From NCBI RefSeq assembly GCF_003594885.1, contig NZ_QZEZ01000006.1, forward strand, positions 186,001-250,000: DNA of 64,000 nucleotides. The letters run 5' to 3'. The notes below the pieces were generated by a model. It made no database searches. It saw nothing but the letters and a program-made list of their open reading frames with translations, and was not told where the DNA came from. The translations under genes and the position numbers were made by a program. This DNA comes from Vallicoccus soli (GTDB lineage Bacteria; Actinomycetota; Actinomycetes; Motilibacterales; Motilibacteraceae). Within the stretch, counting starts at the first letter, position 1, and each line of letters begins with the position of its first letter. Below, piece after piece: positions 1 to 7,432 of this stretch.

Positions 1-845
1 CACTCGTCCTCGTTGCGCTCGCCGACGATGCCGTGCTTGGCGACCGCGCGCGCGTGGTCCGCCCCGGTGCGGCTGTCCGGGCTGGCGAACCACATGTGCC
101 GGTGCTCCCACAGCGGGATGTGGCAGTAGAGGACGCCGGGCACGGGGCCGCCGTGGCGGCGCTCCAGGGCCTGCGACTGCTCGAGGTACCAGCGCACCTG
201 GTCCGCCCGGATCCAGTCCCACGTCGGGTAGCCCTCGAAGTCCTGGCCGGCGATCTGCTCCGGGGCGTAGCGCCCGCTGTCCACGAGCCACACGGCGGCG
301 GCGGGGCGCCCGCCGCGCGAGCCCTGCACGAGGACGACGCCGTTGCCGGTGCCCGTGACGCCGCTCGCGCCCTTCGGGTTGACGTTCCAGCGGTAGCGGC
401 GGAAGAAGCGCAGCATCTCGGCCTCGTCGACGCCCGCCTGCTCCAGCGAGTCCTCGTCGTGGTTGCCGAAGGTCGCGGCCCACGGGATGCGGCGCTGCTC
501 CATCTGCTGCACGACGTTGTTGAGCGCCTGCTGCACCTCGCGGCGGTCCGTCGGCCCGCCGGTGATGTTGTCGCCCACGAGGACGACGAGGTCGGGCTGC
601 TCCTGGTCGAGCACCCGGCCCATGAGCTCGAGGGTGCGCCGGTCCGTGCGCTGGTCGTCCTGGGTGTCGTTGAACTGGACGATCCGGAAGCGCCCGTCGC
701 GGCCGAAGCGCAGCCGCGGGTCCGGCGCGGCGGCCGCTGCCGGGGCGGCGGCGCCCGGCGCCGCCGCCTGCCCGACCCCCGCCAGCGCGAGGGCACCGGC
801 CCCCGCCTTCAGCGCGCTCCTGCGGTCCACGCCCTGTCCCTGCAC
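1..845 (-). CDS. Tat-exported metallophosphoesterase, C-terminus outside window
   Basis: Calcineurin-like phosphoesterase whose 3' end lies beyond the left edge; about 281 codons are visible. The N-terminus carries a twin-arginine motif (DRRSALKAG) followed by an Ala-rich hydrophobic stretch, so it is probably exported folded by Tat. Metal-site motifs appear in family order: FNDTQDD, VLVGDN, FGNHDED and later YCHIPLWEH. The first motif has D-x-Q instead of the commoner D-x-H. The GTG at 845 is chosen because GGAG sits 6 bases upstream; a GTG at 830 is possible. The substrate is not evident. It is divergent from pheA. Confidence 0.85.
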   Translation of the reverse strand, partial: MQGQGVDRRSALKAGAGALALAGVGQAAAPGAAAPAAAAAPDPRLRFGRDGRFRIVQFNDTQDDQRTDRRTLELMGRVLDQEQPDLVVLVGDNITGGPTDRREVQQALNNVVQQMEQRRIPWAATFGNHDEDSLEQAGVDEAEMLRFFRRYRWNVNPKGASGVTGTGNGVVLVQGSRGGRPAAAVWLVDSGRYAPEQIAGQDFEGYPTWDWIRADQVRWYLEQSQALERRHGGPVPGVLYCHIPLWEHRHMWFASPDSRTGADHARAVAKHGIVGERNEDE

Positions 846-955
846 GTCCGGCTCCTCGTCGTCGCTGCCTGCGGTCGTGCGTACGCTCGCGGTCCCGCGT
901 GAGGGCCGCGTGGCCCCCCGGGTGCCGGTGCGTGAACGCCGGGCACCGCGCTGCC

Positions 956-961
956 TACGCT
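956..961 (+). promoter_or_regulatory. -10 hexamer TACGCT of pheA (leaderless)
   Basis: TACGCT ends 6 bases before the GTG at 968, and no purine-rich ribosome binding site lies in between. This matches the spacing seen at several other genes in the window and implies transcription starting at or next to the start codon. Confidence 0.5.
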
Positions 962-967
962 GTGCGC

Positions 968-1903
968 GTGCCTGGGACCCCGACCGCCCGCTACGCCTAC
1001 TTCGGCCCGGAGGGCACGTTCACCGAGCAGGCGCTCCGCACGCTGCCCGCGGCGGGCCGCGCGGTCCTCGAGCCGCTGCCGACCATCACCGCAGCGCTCG
1101 ACGCGGTGCGCGCGGGCGACGCCGACGCGGCGATGGTGCCCATCGAGAACAGCGTCGAGGGGGCGGTGTCGACGACCCTCGACGCGCTCGCCACGGGCGA
1201 CCCGCTCATGGTCCTGCGCGAGGTGCTCCTGCCGGTGCGGTTCGTGCTGTGCGCCCGGAGCGGGACAGCGCTTGCCGACGTCCGTACGGTGGCGAGCCAC
1301 CCGCACGCGCTGGCCCAGTGCCGGGGGTGGATGTCGGCGACGCTGCCGCAGGCCGACGTCGTGCCGGCGGCCTCGACGGCGGCAGCGGCGCAGGCCGTCG
1401 CGCAGGACGCGGCCTTCGACGCCGCGATCTCCTCGCCGCTGGCGGCCGACCGGTACGCCCTCGAGGTGCTGGCCGACGGCATCGGCGACGTGCGCGACGC
1501 GGTGACCCGCTTCGTGCTCGTCGGCCGCCCGGGCGGCGCGCCCCTCCCCACGGGGCACGACCGCACCACCGTCGTCGCGTACATCGCCGACGACCACCCC
1601 GGCGCGCTCCTCGAGGTCCTCACGGAGTTCGCCGTGCGCGGGGTGAACCTCACCCGGATCGAGTCGCGCCCGACGGGGGAGCGGCTCGGCCGCTACTGCT
1701 TCTCCATCGACGCGGAGGGCCACGTGGACGACGCCCGGGTCGGCGAGGCGCTCATGGGCCTGCGCCGCGTCTGCGCGGACGTGCGCTTCCTCGGGTCGTA
1801 CCCGCGGGCCGACGCCGCGCGCCCGGGCACCGCGCCGGACGACGCCGGGTTCCGCGACGCGCAGGCGTGGCTGGCGCGGGTGCGGGAGGGACGCACCACC
1901 TAG
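968..1903 (+). CDS. pheA: Prephenate dehydratase
   Basis: Converts prephenate to phenylpyruvate in phenylalanine biosynthesis; cytoplasmic. The 311-residue protein opens with YFGPEGTFTEQAL, has the PIENSVEG motif near residues 58-65, and the catalytic TRF motif (VTRFVLVG) near residues 179-183. A C-terminal ACT domain (about 196-280) contains the ESRP motif, which in this family binds phenylalanine for feedback inhibition. Length and domain order fit the monofunctional bacterial enzyme. The GTG at 968 is preferred over upstream in-frame starts because the protein family begins there and a -10 hexamer sits just upstream. Its stop overlaps the stop of the convergent hydrolase gene. Confidence 0.96.
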   Translation: MPGTPTARYAYFGPEGTFTEQALRTLPAAGRAVLEPLPTITAALDAVRAGDADAAMVPIENSVEGAVSTTLDALATGDPLMVLREVLLPVRFVLCARSGTALADVRTVASHPHALAQCRGWMSATLPQADVVPAASTAAAAQAVAQDAAFDAAISSPLAADRYALEVLADGIGDVRDAVTRFVLVGRPGGAPLPTGHDRTTVVAYIADDHPGALLEVLTEFAVRGVNLTRIESRPTGERLGRYCFSIDAEGHVDDARVGEALMGLRRVCADVRFLGSYPRADAARPGTAPDDAGFRDAQAWLARVREGRTT

Positions 1904-2736
1904 GCGCCGGTCGCGGCGTCGGGCGCGTCGAGGAAGGCCGTCACGGCGTCGAGCACCATCGCGGTGCGGCCGAGGCCCGTGAAGTGGGTCGTCCCCGGGA
2001 AGACGGCCAGCTGCGAGGCGGGGACCCCCACGAAGTCGCCGTTGACGTCCCCGCCGCGCAGGCGCAGGAAGCGGACCGCGTGCTCCAGGGTGACCATGTC
2101 GCAGTCGCCCACGGTGATGAGCGTGGGGGCCGCGATGCCCCGAACGTCCTCGTCGGACCACCCGGGGAAGCCCTCGTCGAACGCCCCGAGCTTGTCCAGC
2201 AGGTCCTGCAGGCGCCCGGGGTCCGGCGCCTTGCGCCGGTACTCCTGCTCCATCGGCGTGCCGGCGATCATGTCGACGGTCATGGCGCCGACCGCCTCGG
2301 CGTTCTCGGGGCGGTCCCCGTCCGGGTGGTACGAGACCGACGACACGACGAGCCGGCGGACGAGCTGCGGCTGCTCGATCGCCAGGCGCAGCGCGACCGC
2401 GCCCCCGACGCTGAACCCGAAGAGGTCGACCTGCCCGATGCCGAGGTGCTCGAGCACCCCGACGACGTCGGACGCCAGGCCGGCGCTGGTGAGGGGCCGG
2501 TCGACGTCGCCGGTGCGCCCGTGCCCCTGCAGGTCGACGGCCACCACGCGGCGGCCCCCGGAGAGCCCGGGCAGCAGCGCGCCGAACTGCAGGTCGATGT
2601 CGAACAGCCCGCCGTGCAGGAGGAGCAGCGGCGTGCCGCCGGAGCCGTGGAGCTCGTAGTAGACCCGCAGGTCGCCGACCGGCGCGTAGCCGGTCTCCGG
2701 GGCCGTGGCCGTCGTGCTGCCGGTCTGCTCGCTCAT
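1900..2736 (-). CDS. Alpha/beta-hydrolase
   Basis: Single-domain alpha/beta-hydrolase of 278 residues. The nucleophile elbow GFSVGG (Ser about 109), an acid in VGDCDMV and a C-terminal histidine in GTTHFTG give a complete catalytic triad, and LLHGG marks the oxyanion region. Substrate unknown. The start ATG overlaps the stop of the upstream MarR gene by four bases (ATGA), so the two are translationally coupled and the MarR protein probably controls it. Its TAG and the pheA TAG overlap within CTAG at 1900-1903, so the two convergent genes have no spacer. Confidence 0.9.
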   Translation of the reverse strand: MSEQTGSTTATAPETGYAPVGDLRVYYELHGSGGTPLLLLHGGLFDIDLQFGALLPGLSGGRRVVAVDLQGHGRTGDVDRPLTSAGLASDVVGVLEHLGIGQVDLFGFSVGGAVALRLAIEQPQLVRRLVVSSVSYHPDGDRPENAEAVGAMTVDMIAGTPMEQEYRRKAPDPGRLQDLLDKLGAFDEGFPGWSDEDVRGIAAPTLITVGDCDMVTLEHAVRFLRLRGGDVNGDFVGVPASQLAVFPGTTHFTGLGRTAMVLDAVTAFLDAPDAATGA

Positions 2737-3251
2737 CGCTGCTCCTCGTCGCCAGGGGTCGGTACCCCCGGCAGACCGCGGTCGGTGCCCGCGCTCATCG
2801 GTCCGGGTGCTCCCGCCAGCGCGGCGGCGCAGGCCGCGAGGTCGTCGCGGAGGCGGCGCTGCCGGTCCCCGTCGAGCGGGGCGAGCATGCGCCGCTCGAC
2901 CGAGCGCACCGCGGTGCTCGCCGCGAGGAGCAGCTCCTCGCCGCGCGGCGTGAGCCGGGTGGGCAGGGCGCGCCCGTGCGGCGCCGCCGCGGGGCGCGTG
3001 ACGAGGCCGCGCTCCTGCAGCCCCCGCAGCACGCCGTTCATTGCCTGCCGGGTGACGAAGGTGGCGCGCGCGAGCTCGGCGTTGGACAGCCCGGGCCGCT
3101 GCGCGAGCACCTCGAGGCACGAGTACTGGGGCACGCTGAGCTCGAGCGGGCGCAGCACCGCGTCCATCCCCGAGCGCAGCGCGACGGCGGCCTGCTTGAG
3201 GGCGTACCCCACCGACGCGTCGACCGGCCCGACCGTCTCCGCTTGACCCAT
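2733..3251 (-). CDS. MarR-family transcriptional regulator
   Basis: Winged-helix repressor of 172 residues. The central helix-turn-helix is readable (LSNAELARATFVTRQAMNG) followed by the wing (ALPTRLTPRGEELL). First gene of a two-gene operon with the alpha/beta-hydrolase and divergent from a VOC-family gene. The ATG at 3251 is preferred to the ATG at 3269 because AGGA lies 7 bases upstream and because the shorter form leaves a palindromic operator outside the coding region. MarR proteins usually repress their own divergent promoter and respond to small phenolic or oxidising ligands; the ligand here cannot be told. Confidence 0.92.
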   Translation of the reverse strand: MGQAETVGPVDASVGYALKQAAVALRSGMDAVLRPLELSVPQYSCLEVLAQRPGLSNAELARATFVTRQAMNGVLRGLQERGLVTRPAAAPHGRALPTRLTPRGEELLLAASTAVRSVERRMLAPLDGDRQRRLRDDLAACAAALAGAPGPMSAGTDRGLPGVPTPGDEEQR

Positions 3252-3266
3252 GTCAAGATCCTGACA
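3251..3266. promoter_or_regulatory. MarR operator copy 1, TGTCA-N6-TGACA
   Basis: Perfect 5-bp inverted repeat TGTCA (3251-3255) and TGACA (3262-3266) immediately upstream of the marR start codon. An identical arm pair recurs 27 bp away, so both are probable binding sites for the encoded MarR dimer. Confidence 0.65.
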
Positions 3267-3276
3267 CATACTCCGG

Positions 3277-3294
3277 ATGTCAACGTCCTGACAT
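3277..3294. promoter_or_regulatory. MarR operator copy 2, ATGTCA-N6-TGACAT
   Basis: Six-base arms ATGTCA (3277-3282) and TGACAT (3289-3294) with the same 6-bp spacer as copy 1. It lies just upstream of the ribosome binding site of the divergent VOC gene, where a bound repressor would block that promoter. Confidence 0.65.
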
Positions 3295-3308
3295 CAAGGA
3301 GCAGCACC

Positions 3309-3701
3309 GTGACCGTCACCGGACCCGACTTCATCGCCCTGCAGGTGCGCGACGTGGAGCGCGCGGCGGCGTTCTACGAGACCCGCCTCGGCCTGCGCCG
3401 CGCCCCCGCGAGCCCGCCCGGCGCCGTCGTCTTCGCCACGACCCCCGTGCCGATGGCCGTGCGCGAGCCCCTGCCGGGCGTGGACCTCGACGCCGCGACC
3501 CCGCGCCCGGGGCTCGGCGTCGCGCTGTGGCTGGCGAGCGACGACGCGCAGGGCCTGCACGAAGCCCTCGTCGCGGCCGGCGTGCCCGTCCCGGTCCCGC
3601 CGGCCGACGGTCCCTTCGGGCGGGCGTTCACCCTCACCGACCCCGACGGGTACGCCGTCACGGTCCACCAGGCGCAGCCCCCGGGCGCACCCGGGCGCTG
3701 A
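3309..3701 (+). CDS. VOC (glyoxalase/bleomycin-resistance) family protein
   Basis: A 130-residue vicinal-oxygen-chelate protein: FIALQVRDVERAAAFYE at the N-terminus and FTLTDPDGYAVTVHQ at the C-terminus are the paired beta-alpha-beta-beta-beta module signatures. Members act as metal-dependent lyases, dioxygenases or drug-binding proteins; nothing visible fixes the substrate. GTG at 3309 has a good ribosome binding site, AAGGAG, 7 bases upstream. Divergent from marR with two MarR-type operators in the gap, so it is probably part of the same stress response. Confidence 0.88.
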   Translation: MTVTGPDFIALQVRDVERAAAFYETRLGLRRAPASPPGAVVFATTPVPMAVREPLPGVDLDAATPRPGLGVALWLASDDAQGLHEALVAAGVPVPVPPADGPFGRAFTLTDPDGYAVTVHQAQPPGAPGR

Positions 3702-3713
3702 CGGTCGCGCGGC

Positions 3714-4571
3714 TCACAGGTCCCTGCGCTGGAACGACAGCGCCGCGAGCCCCCACACCATCGCCACCCAGGCAGCGGCCCACAGCAGGTACGCGGTCGT
3801 CAGCGGCGCCTGGCTCAGGAACGGGAACCCGTCGAGGGCGGGCCCGAACTGCGCCAGGGCGGTGGGGTCCTGCAGGGCGTGCATGGCGCCGCGCCACAGC
3901 CCGTCGGTCGGCAGGAGCATCCGCGAGACCGTGCCGACCCGCTCGACCCCCTCGTTGCCGAGCGCCTGCCCGATGCCACCGACCACGCCGGCGACCCAGG
4001 CCGCGCCGAAGAGGCCGACGGCCACGACGCCCGAGGCCATGGGGGACACGACGGTCGACAGCAGCACGCCCAGCGTCAGCAGCACCGTCGTCTGCCCCGC
4101 CAGCAGCAGCAGGGCCTCCGCGGGCTCGGGCGGCCAGTAGTCCACCGTGGCCCGCACGACCAGGCACTGGGCGAGCCCGGCCAGCACGACGAAGCCGGTG
4201 CCGAAGGCGACCAGGCCGAGCTGCTTGCCGAGGAGCACGGCGCCCCGCCGCACCGGCCGGGCCAGCACCGCCAGCGCGACGCCCGACTCCGTCTCCCCGG
4301 AGACCGTGGGACCGGCCAGGAAAGCGGTGCCCAGCGCGGCGACGAGGCTGAGGCCGAACATGACGAGGTTGAGCAGCTGCGAGGCCACGAGGCGGGTCTG
4401 GCCGCTGGTCAGGCCGCCGGCGTCGACCTCCGCGCCGAGCCGGGAGAAGCCCCACCCGCTCAGCGCCAGCAGCGCCACGGTGAGCACGGCGAGCGCCAGC
4501 AGGACGCGGCGCCGGGTGGCCTCGCGCAGGGTGAGGGCGGCGACGGTGAGGACGGTGCGCGTCGTGCTCAC
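3714..4571 (-). CDS. ABC transporter permease (ABC-2 type)
   Basis: Integral membrane protein of 285 residues with about six hydrophobic segments (roughly 24-43, 64-88, 107-127, 143-162, 171-192 and 258-277), the size and topology of an ABC-2 exporter permease. The loop SGETESGVALAVLARPVRR is the cytoplasmic motif common in these permeases. The GTG start overlaps the stop of the ATPase gene (GTGA), so the two make one exporter. It is the last gene of the sigma/anti-sigma/ABC operon. Cargo unknown. Confidence 0.9.
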   Translation of the reverse strand: MSTTRTVLTVAALTLREATRRRVLLALAVLTVALLALSGWGFSRLGAEVDAGGLTSGQTRLVASQLLNLVMFGLSLVAALGTAFLAGPTVSGETESGVALAVLARPVRRGAVLLGKQLGLVAFGTGFVVLAGLAQCLVVRATVDYWPPEPAEALLLLAGQTTVLLTLGVLLSTVVSPMASGVVAVGLFGAAWVAGVVGGIGQALGNEGVERVGTVSRMLLPTDGLWRGAMHALQDPTALAQFGPALDGFPFLSQAPLTTAYLLWAAAWVAMVWGLAALSFQRRDL

Positions 4572-5554
4572 GAGGGGCTCCCGTGGTCGGCGGACTGCCC
4601 GGCCCGGAGGATGCCCAGCAGGCGCTCCTCGAGGGTGATCCGCGCCGGCTCGACGGCGTGGACCCGCGCGCCGAGGGCGGCGAGGTCCCGTACGAGGTCG
4701 GGCACGGCCCCCTCGTCGTGGTCGGCGGGGAGGGCGAGGACGTACCAGTCGCCCTCCCGCTCCACGGGGCCGGCGGCGGCCAGCCGGGCCGCGGCCGCCG
4801 CCGGGACGTCGGTGAGGTGCAGGCGCAGCTCGCGCTGGCCGAGGAGCTCGGCGAGCGTGCCCGCCGCGGCGACCCGGCCGCGGTCGAGGATGACGACCCG
4901 GTCGCAGACCCGCTCCACCTCGCCGATGAGGTGCGAGTTGAGCAGCACGGCCACCCCCTGCGCGCGCAGCGCCAGCACGACGTCGCGCACGTCGGCGCGC
5001 CCGAGCGGGTCCAGGGCGCTCGTCGGCTCGTCGAGCACGACGAGCTCGGGCCGCGCGACGAGCGCGACCGCCAGGCCGAGGCGCTGCTGCATCCCCTTCG
5101 AGAAGCCGCCCAGGCGGTCGTGCGCGCGCCCGGCCAGGCCGACGGTCGCCAGCCGCTCGCGCTGCTCGGCCTCGGGCACCGCCAGCCCGGCGAGGCGCAC
5201 GTGCAGCGCGAGGACCTCGGCCGGGGTGAGCCAGGGCTGGTAGCGGAAGAGCTCGGGCAGGTAGCCCACGCGGGCCCTCGCCGCCGGCTCGGCGGTGGGC
5301 CGGCCCAGCAGCAGCGCCTCGCCGCCGTCGGGGTGCACGAGGCCGAGCAGCATCTTGATGACGGACGTCTTGCCGGCGCCGTTCGGCCCGAGCAGCCCGA
5401 CCACCTCGCCGCGGCCGACGGTGAACGAGACGTCGGCGACGGCGGTGCGGCGCCCGTACCGCTTGCGCAGGCCCGAGCACCAGACGGCCGGGGCGGGGGG
5501 CAGGTCGGCGACGAGGCGCGCGGCGCCCTCGCGCAGGGCGGGGTCGGTGGCCAC
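4568..5554 (-). CDS. ABC transporter ATP-binding protein
   Basis: Nucleotide-binding subunit (328 residues) of an ABC-2 exporter. Walker A is GPNGAGKTS, the signature is FSKGMQQRLGLA, and Walker B is LVVLDEPTSALDP followed by the H-loop in LLNSHLIGE. The C-terminal third after the ATPase core is extra and poorly conserved, as in drug or lipid exporters. The start GTG lies 2 bases after the anti-sigma stop codon, indicating coupled translation. The operon context suggests export induced by the upstream ECF sigma factor. Confidence 0.93.
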   Translation of the reverse strand: MATDPALREGAARLVADLPPAPAVWCSGLRKRYGRRTAVADVSFTVGRGEVVGLLGPNGAGKTSVIKMLLGLVHPDGGEALLLGRPTAEPAARARVGYLPELFRYQPWLTPAEVLALHVRLAGLAVPEAEQRERLATVGLAGRAHDRLGGFSKGMQQRLGLAVALVARPELVVLDEPTSALDPLGRADVRDVVLALRAQGVAVLLNSHLIGEVERVCDRVVILDRGRVAAAGTLAELLGQRELRLHLTDVPAAAAARLAAAGPVEREGDWYVLALPADHDEGAVPDLVRDLAALGARVHAVEPARITLEERLLGILRAGQSADHGSPS

Positions 5555-5556
5555 GG

Positions 5557-6681
5557 TCAGCGCAGCCCCCGCGCCACGGCGAGCACCTCGTCGGCGTCCA
5601 GCGCGCCGGCCACCGCGGTGAGCACGCCGTCCTGCACCCAGACGACCGCGGCCAGGGCGCGGTCGCGGGTCTCCAGGACCGTCGCGGGCGCCCCGGCGAC
5701 CTCCGCCGTCGTCGTGGTGACGGCGTCGGCGGGCACGGGCAGCGGCAGGGTCGTGCCGTCGGCGGTGAAGCCGCGCAGCTGCGCGGCCAGGTCGGCGGGC
5801 AGCCCGGGCAGCCCGAGCAGGTAGTCGCGCACCTGCTCGAACGGCACGCCGTCGGAGTACGCGGTGGGCGCGACGGCGCGCCCCACGAGCAGGCTGGGCA
5901 CGCCGGACGGCTGGCTCCACACGGCGGCGACGCCGGGCCCCGCGTCGAGGCGCACGCTGGTGCCGTCGAGCCCGGGCGGTACGGGCGGCAGGTCGGCCCC
6001 CGTCGCTGCGGCGGCCCGCGCGGCGCGGTCCGCGGAGAAGGTGAACGTGGCGCTGGCCTCGCCGCCGGCCTGCCACTCCGGCTGGCCGCCGACGCCCGGC
6101 GGCAGCACCGTCGCCTCGGGCACGTCGAGCCCGGTCTCCTCCGCGGCCGCGGCCGCGCTCGCCACCCGGTGCACCTGCGGCTGGGAGGTGGAGCGCACCT
6201 CCCCGTACGCCGTGAGGTCCGGCAGCTCGACGAGGTCCTCGGTGCCGAGCGCGACCGGGACGACCTGCTCGGTGCGGAAGACCTGCAGCCAGTCGTTCGC
6301 CGCCGCCGTGCCGGCGCCCGCGAGGGCCAGGGCGAACGCCGCCGCCGCCACCGCCGGGCGGCGCAGCGCCCCGCGCAGCGGGGCCCGTCGCGGCGCCCCG
6401 CGCAGCGGGGCCCGTCGCGGCGCGCGCCCGGGCTCCGGCGCGGCCCCCGCGCCCGCCTGCGCGGCGGCGGCCGCCGCGAGGCGGTCCCACGCGGCGCCGT
6501 CGTCCTGCCCGTGGTCGGTGGGGACGCGCAGCGCCGCCCCGGCGCGGTCGGCGTCCGCACGGACGGCGGCGAGCCGGTCCAGGCAGCGCTCGCAGCCCGC
6601 GACGTGCGCGCGCTCGGGGTCGGGGACCCCGGCGGGCTCGTCGAGGAGCCGTCGCAGCAGGCCGTCAGGGGTGTGGTGCAT
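5557..6681 (-). CDS. Membrane-anchored anti-sigma factor-like protein
   Basis: Protein of 374 residues that begins with a short zinc-binding anti-sigma signature H-x3-C-x2-C (HVAGCERC, about 26-33), has a single transmembrane segment near 112-128, and a long extracytoplasmic domain of about 240 residues. The gene overlaps the end of the ECF sigma gene by 17 bases. That order is standard for a sigma/anti-sigma pair: the cytoplasmic N-terminus would hold the sigma factor and the outer domain would sense a signal. A 27-bp tandem duplication precedes the membrane segment. Confidence 0.82.
   Translation of the reverse strand: MHHTPDGLLRRLLDEPAGVPDPERAHVAGCERCLDRLAAVRADADRAGAALRVPTDHGQDDGAAWDRLAAAAAAQAGAGAAPEPGRAPRRAPLRGAPRRAPLRGALRRPAVAAAAFALALAGAGTAAANDWLQVFRTEQVVPVALGTEDLVELPDLTAYGEVRSTSQPQVHRVASAAAAAEETGLDVPEATVLPPGVGGQPEWQAGGEASATFTFSADRAARAAAATGADLPPVPPGLDGTSVRLDAGPGVAAVWSQPSGVPSLLVGRAVAPTAYSDGVPFEQVRDYLLGLPGLPADLAAQLRGFTADGTTLPLPVPADAVTTTTAEVAGAPATVLETRDRALAAVVWVQDGVLTAVAGALDADEVLAVARGLR
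6368..6421 (-). repeat. 27-bp tandem duplication inside the anti-sigma gene
   Basis: Two back-to-back copies of a 27-base unit (6368-6394 and 6395-6421) encode a doubled nine-residue Arg/Ala/Pro segment (RRAPLRGAP) on the cytoplasmic side just before the transmembrane helix. The copies are identical, suggesting recent slippage. Confidence 0.85.
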
Positions 6682-7186
6682 CGTCGTCCATCTCCTCGCG
6701 CAGTCGTGACTCGGCGCGCCGCACCGTGGTGCCGACGCTGCCGGGGGACAGGTCCAGGGCCGCCGCCACCTCGGCGTAGCTGAGGCCGCTGTGCCGGAGC
6801 ACCAGGGCGACGGCCTGCGGGCGGGGCAGCCGGGCCAGCGCCGCGCGGACGCGGCGGCGCTCCTCGCGCTCCAGCACCGTGTCGGCGACGTCCGGCACGG
6901 GCGGCGCCGCCGGCCCGGCCGCGCGCTCCTCGCGGCTCGCGCGGCGGCGGCCCGAGCGGAGCAGGTTCAGCGCGGTGTGGGCGGCGGCCACGCAGAGCCA
7001 GCCGCCGGCCCCCGCCGCCGGGACCGTGGAGCGGGCGAAGGAGAGGAAGACCTCCTGCGCCACGTCCTCGGCCTCGTCGCGCCGGCCGAGCACGCGGGCG
7101 GCGACCGCGACGACCCGGCGGTAGTCGCGCCGGAAGACCTCCTCGAGGTCGGGGCGCACGCCGGCGTGCTGCGGTGCCACCGCCAC
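6665..7186 (-). CDS. ECF-type RNA polymerase sigma factor
   Basis: Extracytoplasmic-function sigma factor. Region 2 reads FRRDYRRVVAVAARVLG then DEAEDVAQEVFLSF; region 4 contains LPRPQAVALVLRHSGLSYAEVAAAL followed by the recognition helix SPGSVGTTVRRAESRLRE. The GTG at 7186 gives 173 residues, the usual length, and has a very strong GGAGG-type ribosome binding site; a longer form starting at 7285 is possible. The stop lies inside the anti-sigma gene. It likely drives its own operon, including the ABC exporter. Confidence 0.9.
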   Translation of the reverse strand: MAVAPQHAGVRPDLEEVFRRDYRRVVAVAARVLGRRDEAEDVAQEVFLSFARSTVPAAGAGGWLCVAAAHTALNLLRSGRRRASREERAAGPAAPPVPDVADTVLEREERRRVRAALARLPRPQAVALVLRHSGLSYAEVAAALDLSPGSVGTTVRRAESRLREEMDDDAPHP

Positions 7187-7340
7187 GCGCTCCCCCTCCC
7201 GCGTCCCACCCGCCGGCCGGCGGCCCGCCGCCGGGGGCGGCAGGACCGCCACCCGTACGGCGCTCGGCTCCTCGTGCAGCTCCACGACCGTCCAGCACCG
7301 CCGCGGCGCCGGATGTGACGGCGACCGTCCCGGCCGCCGG

Positions 7341-7370
7341 GCCCGCGGCGAGTCTGCCCTCGCCGCGGGC
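7341..7370 (-). terminator. GC-rich hairpin downstream of gap
   Basis: Perfect 12-bp stem (arms 7341-7352 and 7359-7370) with a 6-base loop, about 62 bases beyond the gap stop codon and upstream of the sigma gene. No T-run follows, as is usual in very GC-rich genomes. It could equally shape the sigma factor 5' region. Confidence 0.6.
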
Positions 7371-7432
7371 GCGGCGGGCCGGTGCGGCGGGAGCCTCCGC
7401 AGGATCTCCGCACGACCTCCGCGGGGAGCGCG

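Noticed and set aside
33-902. Plus-strand frame over the left end
   Set aside because: Antisense to the phosphoesterase, which has family motifs in the right order and a Tat signal.
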